Part shown: piece after piece, positions 44,989 through 60,150 of the stretch
Layout: every line of letters starts with the position of its first letter
Position numbering within the stretch: the first letter of the stretch is position 1
Source of the DNA: Cricetomys ansorgei
Lineage: Eukaryota; Chordata; Mammalia; Rodentia; Nesomyidae
Reading direction: 5' to 3'
Assembly (NCBI GenBank): GCA_026225945.1
Contig: JAMJFZ010000107.1
Span: 48,622,501 to 48,686,500, forward strand
DNA: 64,000 nt
The notes under the pieces: generated by a model
Databases searched by the model: none
What the model was told of the DNA's origin: nothing
Seen by the model: the letters and a program-made list of their open reading frames with translations, nothing else
Made by a program: the position numbers and the translations under genes

Positions 44989-46585
44989 CTTTCCAATACA
45001 CCACAATGAAATACAACAATATGGAAAAAAATAATCCTAATTATAATAAGATTTAGACTGAATTCTTAATCTAGACAGAGGCAACAGATAACACTGCCTT
45101 TAGAGTACCCCCACTGTTTTCTGAACCATGTGTCTGGCCCTTTATGTCATTCTTCAGAGCTAGAACTTGGCCTGAGAATGGCGGCACTAGTGAAATTCAT
45201 GTCACTGTCCAGTGATCAGTCCAGCAAACCCTTTCGATATTTTTACAGTTCAACATTCTGTATTTTCCTTGAAGATGAGAGCTGAATACCTGATATGTAT
45301 ATAAATGAATATGAAACATGTGAACACTCTATAAGCTTCTTCATGCTCATCTTTTCTCTAAATTGACTATCTTTCATTTCTAGCTGCTATTATGAAGTTC
45401 CTCAGCTGAATGTCATCGTACATTTTAATGTTATTGATCATAAATCAAAATAACAAGATTCACAAAGAACTCCAGGTTCCCTTCTAAAATGAAAGGAATT
45501 TTTTGGGCCCATTGTATATACTGAACTAACATATAATCTGCTTTTTATTTAACCATCTTTCCATAAATTCTTAACTGCATGGCAATCAACAAGTAAATGA
45601 TAAACACCTTCTATGTGCATGGTCTTTTGTAGACACAAATATGTGTCAAGGACCATTCCCAAAATACAGTCTTTTAGAAAGGAAAGAAATGAAGCACATG
45701 GATGAGCTGTACATAAAAACTTGAACAACGTAATGCAATGAAGTGACACAGAGTAAATACCGAAGGGGCTGGTGTGGATGGAGAGAGGTTAGGTGAAGTC
45801 ACTGAGAACCAAGAGTACTTCAGGGATGATACTGGCATGGGTACAAAATATGAGACACCTTTAACTACCTGTCCCTAACCCCACAGAAGTACTACATCAG
45901 AGCTGAGGGAAACATGATGAGGAAGTAGCTAATTCTAAGATGCTACAAGACTAAGATATTTCAACCACAGAGGTTTCTAACTACAGAGGGAGAGCTTTTA
46001 TTTAACATACAAAAACAAACCCAAACCCTTGCATTAAAGTCTTGCTTCTAATTATTATTTTCTCATCATGCTACTGTGTCGCTCAGAGCCAACTAGACTC
46101 CGCAGATAGTTAGAAACACAGTGATGAAACGAACACAGAGATGTCATGCTCTCTCCTACAAAGTAAGGGCTTTGATGATCCATGGATGTTTTCAGAGACG
46201 TCTACAGAAAATAATTGTAAGTCTAAGTGGAGACCACCACCTATCCATACTAGTACCTCTTCTTAGAAAACAGAAAAAGAAATAAAGTCAATTTTTATTC
46301 AATATATAAAATGAAGCCAGTGCTACCAGCAAAAGAAAATGTCTTCTGAATTATATCTCAGATGGTAATTAGATAAAATCTCTAAGAATCTTGATATTTT
46401 ACTGGCAAGTTTCAAGGGACTCTGGAGCCCAATTAAATTCATCAAAAGGTTCAGTGAAAATCTGGTCTTCACTCAAGTGAATTATGTAAATATGAACCAA
46501 AGCTACATGGTTTGCACTGTGAAGAAAATTTCATTTAGAAAAGTAAAATATGAGTGTAAATATTTATACCAGAATTAATGATAAT

Positions 46586-46775
46586 TGGCATTAAACATTT
46601 ATTAAGTAATTAATTACTACTGTGTACTGGTGTTCTAAGAGATTTACATATATTTTCTCATATAAATAAAAATGAGGTAATAAAATTGTCCTTATTTATC
46701 AACAAGAACACCTAAGGTTATAAAAGCTAAGTAATTTGCGTAGGTTACAAGGAGACTGGCATTCAGGTCAAGTTT
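46586..46775 (+). mobile_element. MIR SINE
   Basis: GGCATTAAACATTTATTAAG, GTTCTAAGAGATTTACATAT, ATTTTCTCATATAAATAAAA, TAAGTAATTTGCGTAGGTTA and CATTCAGGTCAAG follow MIR in order. Confidence 0.8.
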
Positions 46776-47204
46776 ACTTATGGAGGCTTCATAGGTGATC
46801 TGTGGGCTAGTTATGGGGTAGAACAGCTTGGTGTTGCAGAATGCTCTTATTACTAACACGAAGAAGCAACCTCAAGAAAGCAGGACAAATATTTAAAGTA
46901 GACTTTTCTGCTTTAAGCAGCTACATATATAAAGACAAAGAAAATATAAATTTTGAATTTTATGTGGAAAAAAAAGAAAATGTGGGCCAACTTTAGATTA
47001 AAATACAAATGACAATGAATAATCACCAAAGGGTTACTTCATATAGAGGAAATCAAAGGTTATAGATTATAATGAAATGTCTTAAAAATTATGAGGAAAG
47101 AAGGAAATATTGGAATGAAAGTCAAAACTTGTAGAAATTCCTAAAGAAGACACTGAAAGGAGAAAACTATACTATAAACCCAAGAGAGTCATTTCATGTT
47201 ATGT

Positions 47205-47310
47205 TATGAATATATTATATTCATTTAAATTAATTTAATTAAATTTGAGTTTAATTAACTCAATATAAATATATTACATACATTTATATATATAATGTAT
47301 ATATAATATA
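47205..47310. repeat. AT-rich palindromic tract
   Basis: Overlapping TTAATTAA-type palindromes and TATATA runs over about 100 bp. No coding potential. Confidence 0.7.
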
Positions 47311-49426
47311 TATATGAACTGAAACATAAACAAGTAGGGTGACCCACCTACCCACGGAGACAGCGTGCCACAGTCCTGAGTACTTGGGAAGGCTGCCTTT
47401 GCCTCCTCACTCTGACCTTCTGTGGCTAGGACACCGGGGTTCCCAGGCTCTCTTGGCCAGCTTTCTTTCCATGGGTCCTGCTGTTGGCAACAACTCATGT
47501 GTTTTCATCTAAGCTATAGAATTTCTTATCCACAAACCAATTCTTAGATATGATTTTCACCCCAGAGTTACCTTATGAGAGTTCATCTACATTTCTGTCC
47601 ACATGAGCCCAACTCTAGAGCAGCAGAGCCTTCAGAGGAAATGAGTCACCCTATACAGCGAAAGCTCAACTTTGCATTGGAAATAGAGTGAGTAGGCACA
47701 TATGCAGCGTCAGATGGCCCTAGTATATGTATGTTACAGGTTAATCTAGGGGAATGCTTATGCTAAGAGTTTGAAAGTGTTCCTCCCCAGGTGATCTATT
47801 TATTTCACCTCGTTAAAAAAAACAAACAAACCAAACAACCGAAAATCTCAAACCAAACCCAAGCAGTAGAGAGTTACTGTATTGGATAACAATCCCTTAC
47901 AAGTGTGTACATTAGAAAACTACTCCTCTCATAGTAAAGATACTGCTGCCAATTGAAAGTTATAAGAAACTAAAAATGTTTTCTTTTCTCTTTTTCATAA
48001 AGATCACACTAGTATCTACTTATGATATGACCTTTTAATACAATTACATGCTCTGATACACAGGAAAGCTGTATTAATTTGCCCTTTACACTTCCTTGCT
48101 GTTAACTAAATAGGGTTGAAAACCTCATGATGGTTTTTGCTAGCCTTTATGTTTCATAAAACCAGAAAGGCATTCTGCTTTTATATTTTTTGATATATTC
48201 TAAGTGCTATACAGCTAAGAATCAACAGATTTTTAAATATTTTCAGTATCCCAGATAAAAGACCAAAACATTTGTTTCTTTTCATATGCTGGTTCCATTA
48301 TGGAACACATATAACACACTATTAATTTAACCTTTTCACACTGAGAACTGAAACTGATGTTTGATAGCAATACACTGAAAAAGCTGGAGATTCTATCTAT
48401 TTTACTACTTCTTTCACAATGACTGCTCCTAAAAAATGTCAGATGATCCTAGAATCATACCGAATACTCACGTTATCTCCCCTTCCCTTGATATATTTCT
48501 TTTTAGTGAGGCAGGAAGTGAGTGAATGAGAAAGGCACGACAGCGTGAAGAACTAGCTTGGGTGTTACGATAATGCTAAGTATTTTTTCGTATGGTCTAC
48601 ATAGAATCCTTCTCTCATATGTTCCCTGTCCATGAAAGGTAAGCATGTTAAACTTGAACTTTCTTTAAAGTATCACTTTTCCTTGACCTCAGTAGACACT
48701 GGCATCAACTTCTTCAAGGAAGGAAGAAGGGGCTTTTACATCCTCAAGAGAGAGAAACAGTCAGTTAAGCTTTAAGCATGGCTCCTAGAGAGCACCGTTA
48801 TATCTCATAAAGAAAGATGGGGGAAGAATATGGGCAAGAAACATACCTAGAAGTAAACGGACTGTCAGCCCAGCACAGTGACTGGAATCCAACAGCAAGT
48901 CTTAGAGTGAACCTCAGCATCTACCTACTTCTAACCTTGACACTTGGTGAAAACCTTGCAGGCTTTTCCACATGACTTATAGTAGCCAGAGGTGAGATTT
49001 AATTTTTACCTTTCAAATCAGTTCTTCTATTTTTGTAAAAGTTACTAAAATATGCTGCAATGTTTAAAGGACACTGAAGAGTAGATTATATGAGAAAGCA
49101 ATCTTGAAAACAAAGTCCCAGTTAGGACAAAGAAGTGGTTGTGCAGAAGTCTAACTTAAAGGTAGTTTTGCAACCTATGTATATACGCATGTACATATAT
49201 TCTAAAATAAAAATACACGTTGGTACCTAGAACTATCTGCACAGTCTATGATGCTGAACATCTCTGCACATTCCACGATACTGAACAAATATACTGAGTA
49301 CTCAGACCTTGAATAACAGCATTTAGAATCAGGGCTAGTGATTTAGATACCTGTATTAACTCTAACACTGAAATACTTATACTGTTTGTTTAAAATGAAA
49401 GTATTTGTATTAGTACAAATGTATTA

Positions 49427-52781
<3,355 letters not shown>

Positions 52782-52856
52782 TCCGTCTTTTCCCGACATC
52801 CCCTTTGGAAGTTGCTGCTTCATTTAGAAGAACCATCCCCATGGTGATAGCAGCAT
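52782..52856 (-). CDS. Tusc3: Tusc3 internal exon, third membrane span and following loop
   Basis: This 75-nt exon opens with AT, completing an Asn codon. It then encodes 24 residues, AAITMGMVLLNEAATSKGDV followed by GKRR, and ends with one base of an Ile codon. By human numbering from memory it is about residues 288-312. The hydrophobic first half finishes the third transmembrane helix, and the polar KGDVGKRR end is a membrane-flanking loop. The acceptor is CTGTAG behind a modest pyrimidine tract, and the donor is a consensus GTAAGT. The exon is symmetrical in length (75 nt), so skipping would delete 25 residues without a frameshift. The surrounding open frame on this strand (52705-52941) runs into intron and is not itself a coding unit. 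Confidence 0.96.
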
Positions 52857-53420
52857 CTACAGTAGTTGTCAAGGAAACCACAGACAGGTGTGAATAAAAT
52901 CTGCTATTTTTTCCCCCCTGGATCAAAATATAATGTTCCAAAATGGTTGAAAGACAAATGTGAACAGGTGAATGACAATTAATTCTTTGTATATTACAAT
53001 TGCCAACCTTAATTTTTTTGAGTTTTTTGAGTTTGCCTTAAGTTTTCAGACTTCCATAATACATATGAATTATGTTAATTTTAAGAACCAGTGATAAAAT
53101 TTCCTATGTTTCAAAGAAATATATGCTACCTTTAGTTACAGTGACACACATTATTGGGAATTCTAAAATATTCTAACGTATTAATCAAGATTTTAAATTT
53201 TTTTCTCATTTTCATAGCATGTTTCTGCATATATGTGTACTTATTCTTGAATTTTAAAATTCATAGATTCTTTAAATGTTTAGAGACATACTTAGCTCAG
53301 GTACCAAGCAGAGTCAATTATAAGCCTTACACAATCAAGCAAGTATATCATGGTACAACCTAACTGATTGAGAAGGACCTTGATTCAGTCACTGGACATT
53401 TTAAAAATGAAAAACAACTG

Positions 53421-53747
53421 TGATGATTGACATTCACTGTTTGCTCGACTGGGCTTAAAATCACCAGGCAGAGACAGCCGAGGGTGCATATGTGAGAGTG
53501 TTTTCTGAGCGGTACCCACTGTGAATGTGGGCAGCACCACCCCAAAGAGAGTAAGAAGGAAAAAAGGAAGGAAGCTAGCTGAGCACCAGCATTTACTGCT
53601 CTGCTTCCTGGCTGCAGGTGCAGTATGGCCATCTTGCTGACAAGATTCAATGCCATCCTGGACTGTATCCTCTAAAAGAGTGAGTTAAACTCTTGCTTAA
53701 GTTGCTTTTGTCAGACAGTTCTTCACAGCTACAAGAAAAAGGACATT
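53421..53747 (+). mobile_element. MaLR (MTE/MLT1-like) LTR
   Basis: TGATGATTGACATTCACTGT, TTGCTCGACTGGGCTTAAAA, GAATGTGGGCAGCACCACCC, TGAGCACCAGCATTTACTGC and TTAAGTTGCTTTTGTCAGAC occur in the order of this LTR family. Confidence 0.8.
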
Positions 53748-55269
53748 ACTGACTCACTTAAAGTTTGCTTACAACTGCTGGATTAATTCAGTACTCAAAT
53801 ATGCCAGGGGTTATAATGAAGGGACTGTTCAATTTCATATAATCTTGCCATGCTATTCAAACACTTTTGATATTTATTGTTAAGATTTTAGAACTCATCA
53901 ATTCTGGAAATACATATGACTATAAATGACTAATGAATTAAAAATTTGAAAAGAAAAAATTTAGTTTCTAGATCAGAATTTCTTCGATTTCCTTAATTAT
54001 GATTTCCCTGTTTTCATTTATCCTACTGTATATGTGAAAATAGCACCACCAAGTCTCCTGATTCATCCATAAATAGCAAAAACACAAAGGCTACCATCGG
54101 GCTACACCTATACGGTTCAACAGAGGAAATTGGAGAAAAGTTAGGCGGCATATATATTACCACACTGAGTTACTTTACATAATGATAGTATTCATGCCAG
54201 TACTCAATACTCAATGTCTGATAACAAAAGAATAACTTGAAGAGTTGGATATTATGGTCCTATGGCCTCTCTATATAAACGATTTTTAAAAACTACTCCA
54301 GTTATTATACCACTGGACCTTTTTCTGGAAAAATAAAACTAGCTAACACATAAATCTGTTAGAGGCTGAACACTATCAGAGATATAACCCTCAGCCCTAT
54401 GTAGTGTTGCCTGTTCCACCCACACTATCATACACCAAATGTTCCCACTAAGCTTTAAGGAGAGTTTTAGCATACATGCCTGAGTCCACTGAAGTTTGAA
54501 CATCACTGAATCCATGAGTATCAGTCACATAGCTCTGGTTTTATTATGAGAACAAATGTTTTATGGAGCTGATTGGAAAATCTGTAAATACAGTAAATCT
54601 GTAGACTTACTCTTGAGTTATAACAATTCCTTATCTTTAAAACGTTTTGGACAGCCAACCTGTATGAAATCCTCTTAGTCAGTAATCACGGAATGCTAGT
54701 GAGATATAACGGAAAATGAACTTAAACATGCATGATTTTTGTTCACAGGTGGGGATAGCTAGTATTCAGCTCTGTTTTTGTTGTCATTATTTAAAAAATA
54801 CTTTTGTTACAAATGTATATGACTGATGTTGACCCTCAAGTGAGTTTTACTTCAATTTTAATCTTTTTCTATAACACTCATTGTATTAATACATAAATTA
54901 TTACCTATACATTTATAAATATACATATAATCCGATCAAATGATTATTCATAGAGAATTCTTAAGTATTTTAACCAATATATCTTTGTCAATATTAAAAA
55001 TGTAACTAAAAATTTTAGAATTCTGTAGGTACTAAAACCAAAGCCGTTATTCATTTCAGAGTTGTAGCTGATAAATACCTATCTCAACTCTGTCAATAAA
55101 ATGCAGGGGAACGTGACATAAAACTAAGTCTTCAAAATTAAAAGGCTGGCAATTTTAATGAACATAAAGCTATATGTAAAAATCATCTCAGGGTCAAATG
55201 ATATATAGACAAAGCACAACTGTACATTTATGTTTATGAACACACACACAGATGTAATCTAAGTAGAGT

Positions 55270-55345
55270 ATATCTTAGTGATGTGTGGATGTGTAATCCC
55301 AGCACCCAGGAAGCGGAGCAGTAAGACTGTCTCACAGCAAAAGAG
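55270..55345 (+). mobile_element. B1-like fragment, weak
   Basis: GTGTAATCCCAGCACCCAGG and AAGACTGTCTCA suggest a heavily deleted B1-type element. Confidence 0.45.
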
Positions 55346-57000
55346 CTACAGCGCCTGCCCACTATGCACAAGTCTTGGATTCACTCTTCAGTATGAGAAA
55401 AAAATACAGACTATTAATCTGATGAGTCTTCATTTTATTTTTACTGTCCTAAGTCATTACTTTACACTGCTGAACACTGAGCATTGACTTCTCATCTGAA
55501 AGGCTTCTGAATTTCTTACAAACTTAAAGTGTCATGACAGAAGATTCTAAGATTTTTTTAAGAGTATAAACTATTTTATTGCTTTGTCTTACATAAGGCA
55601 CTTGAGTTGTTCCACCACCACACTTGCTCTTAACAAATACCACTGCAAAGAATATCTGTTTATAAGCCTCTTTGCACGTATGCACAGATCTCCTGCACCC
55701 AACTAGAGCACATTTGAGGCTGGCCATGTGTACTTTGCGATGTGTTAGCTATAATGGTACTTTCCTGTAGTAACAAGTAAGTGTCCATTTTCCTTACCCC
55801 AAAGCCCAGTGGGAGTAGGTTCAGCTTCTCCAGGCTGTGCGTTGCTGGTTCTTTCTGCTGCTTTCGCATGGAGTGATCATAGCACATTTAACATTGGATT
55901 ATACTTTAAGACTTTCTAGCTTGTGAACAGTACACATTTTATAGTTATATCAGTTGATAAAGATAGAACTGAATAAGAAGTAAAATAGAATGAATTTGTC
56001 TTGGAGCAATATAAGGCATAGTTAATTGCTCCAGGTGTTTCAGACATACCTCCTAAAAAATGTCCTAAAGCTGCTTATTCTTTTTCATATAATTTTCCCC
56101 AAAGCACTACAGAGAACTGTTTTCCTAAGTGTTAACAAATACTAGTGGTATGAAGTACAGCACAATGACAGTACATATAAATCTTTAACTTATGACACTA
56201 GACTCATTTGGCTTTCTCTTGGCATTCAACCAAGCTTTATGTAAATCAACATCATCTAATGATGTGTTTTTCATAAAATAAAGATACCCATACAAATTAT
56301 TGTAAAATGTGGTAAGTCAACATAACCAGTAGACTATTATTGGGAGAAATTAAAATAATAAAAAATTTATAATGGCTTCTTTATCTTTTACTAGTAACAA
56401 ATGTAAGATAACATTTAGAGTAGGAAACCCTACCCCCCCCTTTTAACAGTTCTCTCAGTACTAACACAGTACTAAGAAAGAAAGAATTGCTAAGCAAGCA
56501 AAGGGAATGGGGACTTTAATTGTTTTATGTATTATTGCTAAATCTATGTGGAAGACTTCACACTGCTTGTGAAATGTCTTTCTATCCTAAATCTCTGCTT
56601 GATGCCAGTGAAGCAGCAAATGAAACCTTGGGGAATTCCTGGCATACAGTGAAGGAAGATCTCCAACTAGCTTCTCACTGCTAGGTATTATTCCATAATG
56701 TCAAGAAACTTGCTACTTAGATAAAAGCATGAGGAAACAGAAATAAATCAGGAAAGAAAAAAAAAAACAGTACAATCTGTAAATGAACAACTCACCTATA
56801 ACAAAACAAATACCTGGGATTTCTTTCCATTTGCTTCAATCTGCATGTCTTGTACTTCATGAGCACATGTAAATTATTAAAACAAAAACAGACAGCAAAT
56901 AAGTCTTTGCTTTTATTTTTAAATGGGGAGTTGGCCTTATAAACATATTTGCAACTATATCGTTTTTGTTTTCTTTTTTTCTGTTTTTGTTGTTGTTGTT

Positions 57001-57152
57001 GTTTTGTTTTGTTTTTGAGACAGGGTTTCTCTGTTGTAACTCTGGCTGTCCTGGAATTCACTCTGTAGACCAGGCTGGCCTTGAACTCACAAAGATCCAC
57101 ATGCCTCTGCCTCACGAGTGTCAAGATTAAAAGTGTGTGCCACCATCACCCA
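57001..57152 (-). mobile_element. B1 SINE, full length
   Basis: GAGACAGGGTTTCTCTGTTG, CTCTGGCTGTCCTGGAATTC, TAGACCAGGCTGGCCTTGAA and TTAAAAGTGTGTGCCACCAT. It is preceded by a (GTT)n-like run at 56986-57003. Confidence 0.96.
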
Positions 57153-58130
57153 TATTCACAACTATTTCACTTTTTCAGGTATACAACAATTTCCTATTTT
57201 TTTTAATTTTACATTACTAATTCAGTGTAAGCAGTAATTTGCAATTACGTGCAAATCAATGTATGGATCCAACTGAATTATCAACAGAGGGTAACATAAC
57301 ATGAACAGATGCAGAAGACAGTCAACATGGTTCAATGAATTTTAGAAATGCAGGGATTTAGTTCCCTGGAATAATAAACTACACACTTAAAAACTCTTTT
57401 TAAACCTCATCTCAAAGTTCAGACCTATAAACAGTATCTTTTTGTTACTAACCTGAAACTGTTTAAACAATTAGAAAAGTCCCATCTCACCTTGGAAGAA
57501 ATCAATTATTTCAGCATTTTATAGTATAGGTTTTGTGACTGTATTGATACCATGGGCTCTATTTTCCCAATCATCTATACCTTTGTCATTTTGACCAATA
57601 AAATGTACTTGTGTGTATTTGTGACTAGTGAAATTCCAGGTGGGAACAAAAATGGAGATTAACTAATGTTTGTTTTTGAATCCCATGCTTTACCTGTGTT
57701 ATCTCACCTAGTCCACATTTAAGAAACTAATATACTTTTGTTCTACTGTTTATATCAGATGTACATTTTGCCTTCCATTAAGATTCCATTAGTATAAAAT
57801 ATAAACACATATACGCACACACGGGTACACACACACACTCATGCACACAACCTAGGAAGAGATCCAAAGTAAAATCAATACTTTGAAATTCAATAGCCAA
57901 CATGAAAGAGAAATTTATAACCTGAAAATGATTCAGCATTCAGGAAGTAATTACACTAGAAGTAGCAAATTAGTTTTAATATATTTTTATATAGTTTAAT
58001 ATAGTATAGTATAGTAAATATAGTTTAATGTATTTTTAAAGTCTTGATATTTACTTCCAGAAAAATAGCCAATTATTAACACGCCATCTCTCCTTTACCT
58101 TTTTCAAGCCCTCAGTATTTTAAAGGATAC

Positions 58131-58194
58131 TCAGTACCAGAATGATGTGCGACTCTGCCACAAACTGAGCCTGGCTGCTCCCGTGAATGTAGCT
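58131..58194 (-). CDS. Tusc3: Tusc3 internal exon, loop leading into third membrane span
   Basis: This 64-nt exon reads SYIHGSSQAQFVAESHIILV plus one more Leu, then the first base of an Asn codon. By human numbering from memory it is about residues 267-287. It covers the loop before the third transmembrane helix and the start of that helix. The acceptor is strong: a T-rich tract ends in TTACAG just before 58194, and the exon opens on a codon boundary. The donor after 58131 is GTATCC, which lacks G at +5 and is weak by consensus, but the reading frame requires it because the leftover A pairs with AT at the start of the next exon to give Asn. Skipping this exon would shift the frame. I noticed no difference from the human protein as I remember it. 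Confidence 0.95.
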
Positions 58195-59238
58195 CTGTAA
58201 ATGAAGAAAATAAACAAAAGGTCATAAGTAGGGGAAAATAATCGCTTCACAGTTCTGTCAGGCATATGACTCATCCAGTCATCTACCAATTAAGTTCCTA
58301 TGTGTAATTCATTAGAATAAATTTTAGTTAACTGGGAATAGATACAATTTTAATGATGTTATTATATAAATGTAGGAAACAACTTGATATCAAAAGTCAT
58401 CCCACATATATGAATTTTACTTTTTACCACAGACACAAACACAGGTAGCAATGGCTCTACCAGAGTTCCTTGTGAAGACACGGGGCAGTATAGGGTAACA
58501 ATCAAAGCAAGTAAGTTTCCTGCTTATTGTTATGTTTAAATTGGCCTGCAATATCCAGTCATTCTTTTCCGCATTACCAACATTTGGAAAAAGGAGTTAA
58601 CCTTAAAAAGCCACACATGCCACTATCCTAAGGCACGCTGCTATAATCCCTTATGGAAACTGGTGGCCTCTGCAGTTGCTTTATTCTTAATATTTTTAGT
58701 TAGCACACAATATAACAGATTTCATTATGACCTTCTTACGTCATTGTACTCTATTCTTATAAGCCATTGCAAATGCCCTCCTCTGTCCTCTCTACTCCCT
58801 ATTGCTGTTGCCCTCAAATAGTTTCCTTTTCTAGCTAGTAGCTTTAAATAGTCCTTGTCTAGGTTTTCATGTTAGAGAAAAAAAAATACAGCATCTTGTA
58901 ATATAAGAATCCTCATTTTATATCATATATAGTACATAACTGTATCATTTGAATTTCAAGAGGTCCTACAATTTCATTTATTGAATTTTGTTTTGTGACA
59001 ACAAGCATCAGATTTCTATGTGTATTAATGAGAAACACACTTAACTAAGAACAAGGTTATTCATTCCTGGAGCTATCCCTGGATAAATTGTAAAATAAAT
59101 TCAGTATTTTCTCATCAATAAATCAGGAACTCAGTCAGACACTTCTGCTTCCTAAGGTCTCTTTGAAGGATGGTCAGCATTTTGTCATCATTATTGTTTT
59201 CCGTACTTTATTCTAATTTTTCCAGTATCTTTTTTTCT

Positions 59239-59411
59239 TGTATGTGCGTAAGCACACAATATGTTGAGGGGAACCACATGTCAGGGTATACCCGCGCAAG
59301 TCAGAGGCCGTGGATAACATTCTTTCCTTCCACCTTTGCTTGGGGGCCAGGGTTCAAACTCAGGTCACTAGACATGCTCTCCAAAAGCTCTTGCTTGCTG
59401 AGCCATCTTTC
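59239..59411 (-). mobile_element. B3-family SINE, diverged
   Basis: CAAGTCAGAGGCCGTGGATA, GGGGGCCAGGGTTCAAACTC, AGGTCACTAGACATGCTC and CTTGCTGAGCCATCTTTC. Confidence 0.6.
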
Positions 59412-59509
59412 AAGTAGTCTTTTTTTTTTAATCTCCATACCTAAATCTCCATACCTAATCTCCATACCCATATTTTCAAGTAGTCTTTTTTTTTTAATCT
59501 CCATACCTA
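59408..59509. repeat. 66-bp offset direct duplication with internal 14-bp repeats
   Basis: TTTCAAGTAGTC plus a T-run plus AATCTCCATACCTA occurs at 59408 and again at 59474. Inside the first copy, AATCTCCATACCTA-like units are repeated three times in tandem. Confidence 0.92.
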
Positions 59510-59939
59510 AAACACCTTTGTTTTACCTCTCATTCAAAGAACTTCATAGCACAGTTGCCTCATTTTTAGGTATATGGCTGTGTATTTTTTAGCACACTCT
59601 CAGGAAAAGTCCTATTGTTGGTCACTTCTAATTCATTCATATGATGACTTCTAAGTCCTATTCTTTATATTCTTTTATGACTCTATTTAATGTTCTTACA
59701 TGGAGACGAGTATAACTTTGACAAAGTTATAACCATGTAGGACTGCCCAATCCTCACTAATACATGACAGTGACAAAATTGTTCAAAAAAAAAAAAAGCA
59801 AAGTAAATAAAGTACTCCAAATTATAGTTGACATCAAATCTGACTAAAGCTAAGACTCAAACAACAAAGAATAAGATTTTATCCTTTTATTAGTTTAATC
59901 ATAAAGATAATAACAATTATATCCATAAGAGTATAATAA

Positions 59940-60150
59940 TAGCTACTATTTATGGACCACTCATTCTGTCTTAAGGCACTGAGGAATGCTACATAAAGCA
60001 TGGAGAGGGATTTTAAGAGCCCTATGTATAGTGTTTTATTACAGCCATTTTATAGATGAGAGGTGAAGAAATTTCCAGATTTTCACAAGCTTTGGGAATT
60101 GAACTTTGGTCTTTTTGATTCAAAACTTGGGTTTTTATTCAACTATAGTA
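59940..60150 (+). mobile_element. MIR SINE
   Basis: TAGCTACTATTTATGGACCA, CTCATTCTGTCTTAAGGCAC, ACAGCCATTTTATAGATGAG and GGGAATTGAACTTTGGTCTT match MIR in order. Confidence 0.8.

Larger units (their letters stand above)
44845..45003 (+). mobile_element. MIR SINE containing the Tusc3 DLDFE exon
   Basis: On the plus strand the order of MIR landmarks is preserved: the GA-rich part with GGCTCAGAGAAGGTGAAAAG, then ACTTGCCTGAGGTTACAGAG, then a degenerate middle, then ACTCAAAGTCCAGATCACTT and CCAATACACCAC. These align with the MIR consensus segments for the gagged core, the ACTTGCCCAAGGTCACACAG box and the 3' end TCTTTCCACTACACCA. The element is antisense to Tusc3. The assignment is from memory of the consensus; no alignment was run. 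Confidence 0.8.
52857..58130 (-). other. Tusc3 intron: contents
   Basis: About 5.3 kb. It holds a MaLR LTR (53421-53747), a weak B1-like fragment (55270-55345) and a B1 (57001-57152). The rest is AT-rich and unassigned, including short TATAG-type repeats at 57970-58030 on its right edge. Confidence 0.55.

Noticed and set aside
59170..59592. 140-codon plus-strand open frame
   Set aside because: It runs through a B3-like SINE and a tandem T-rich duplication; the protein is low-complexity Ser/Phe/Leu.
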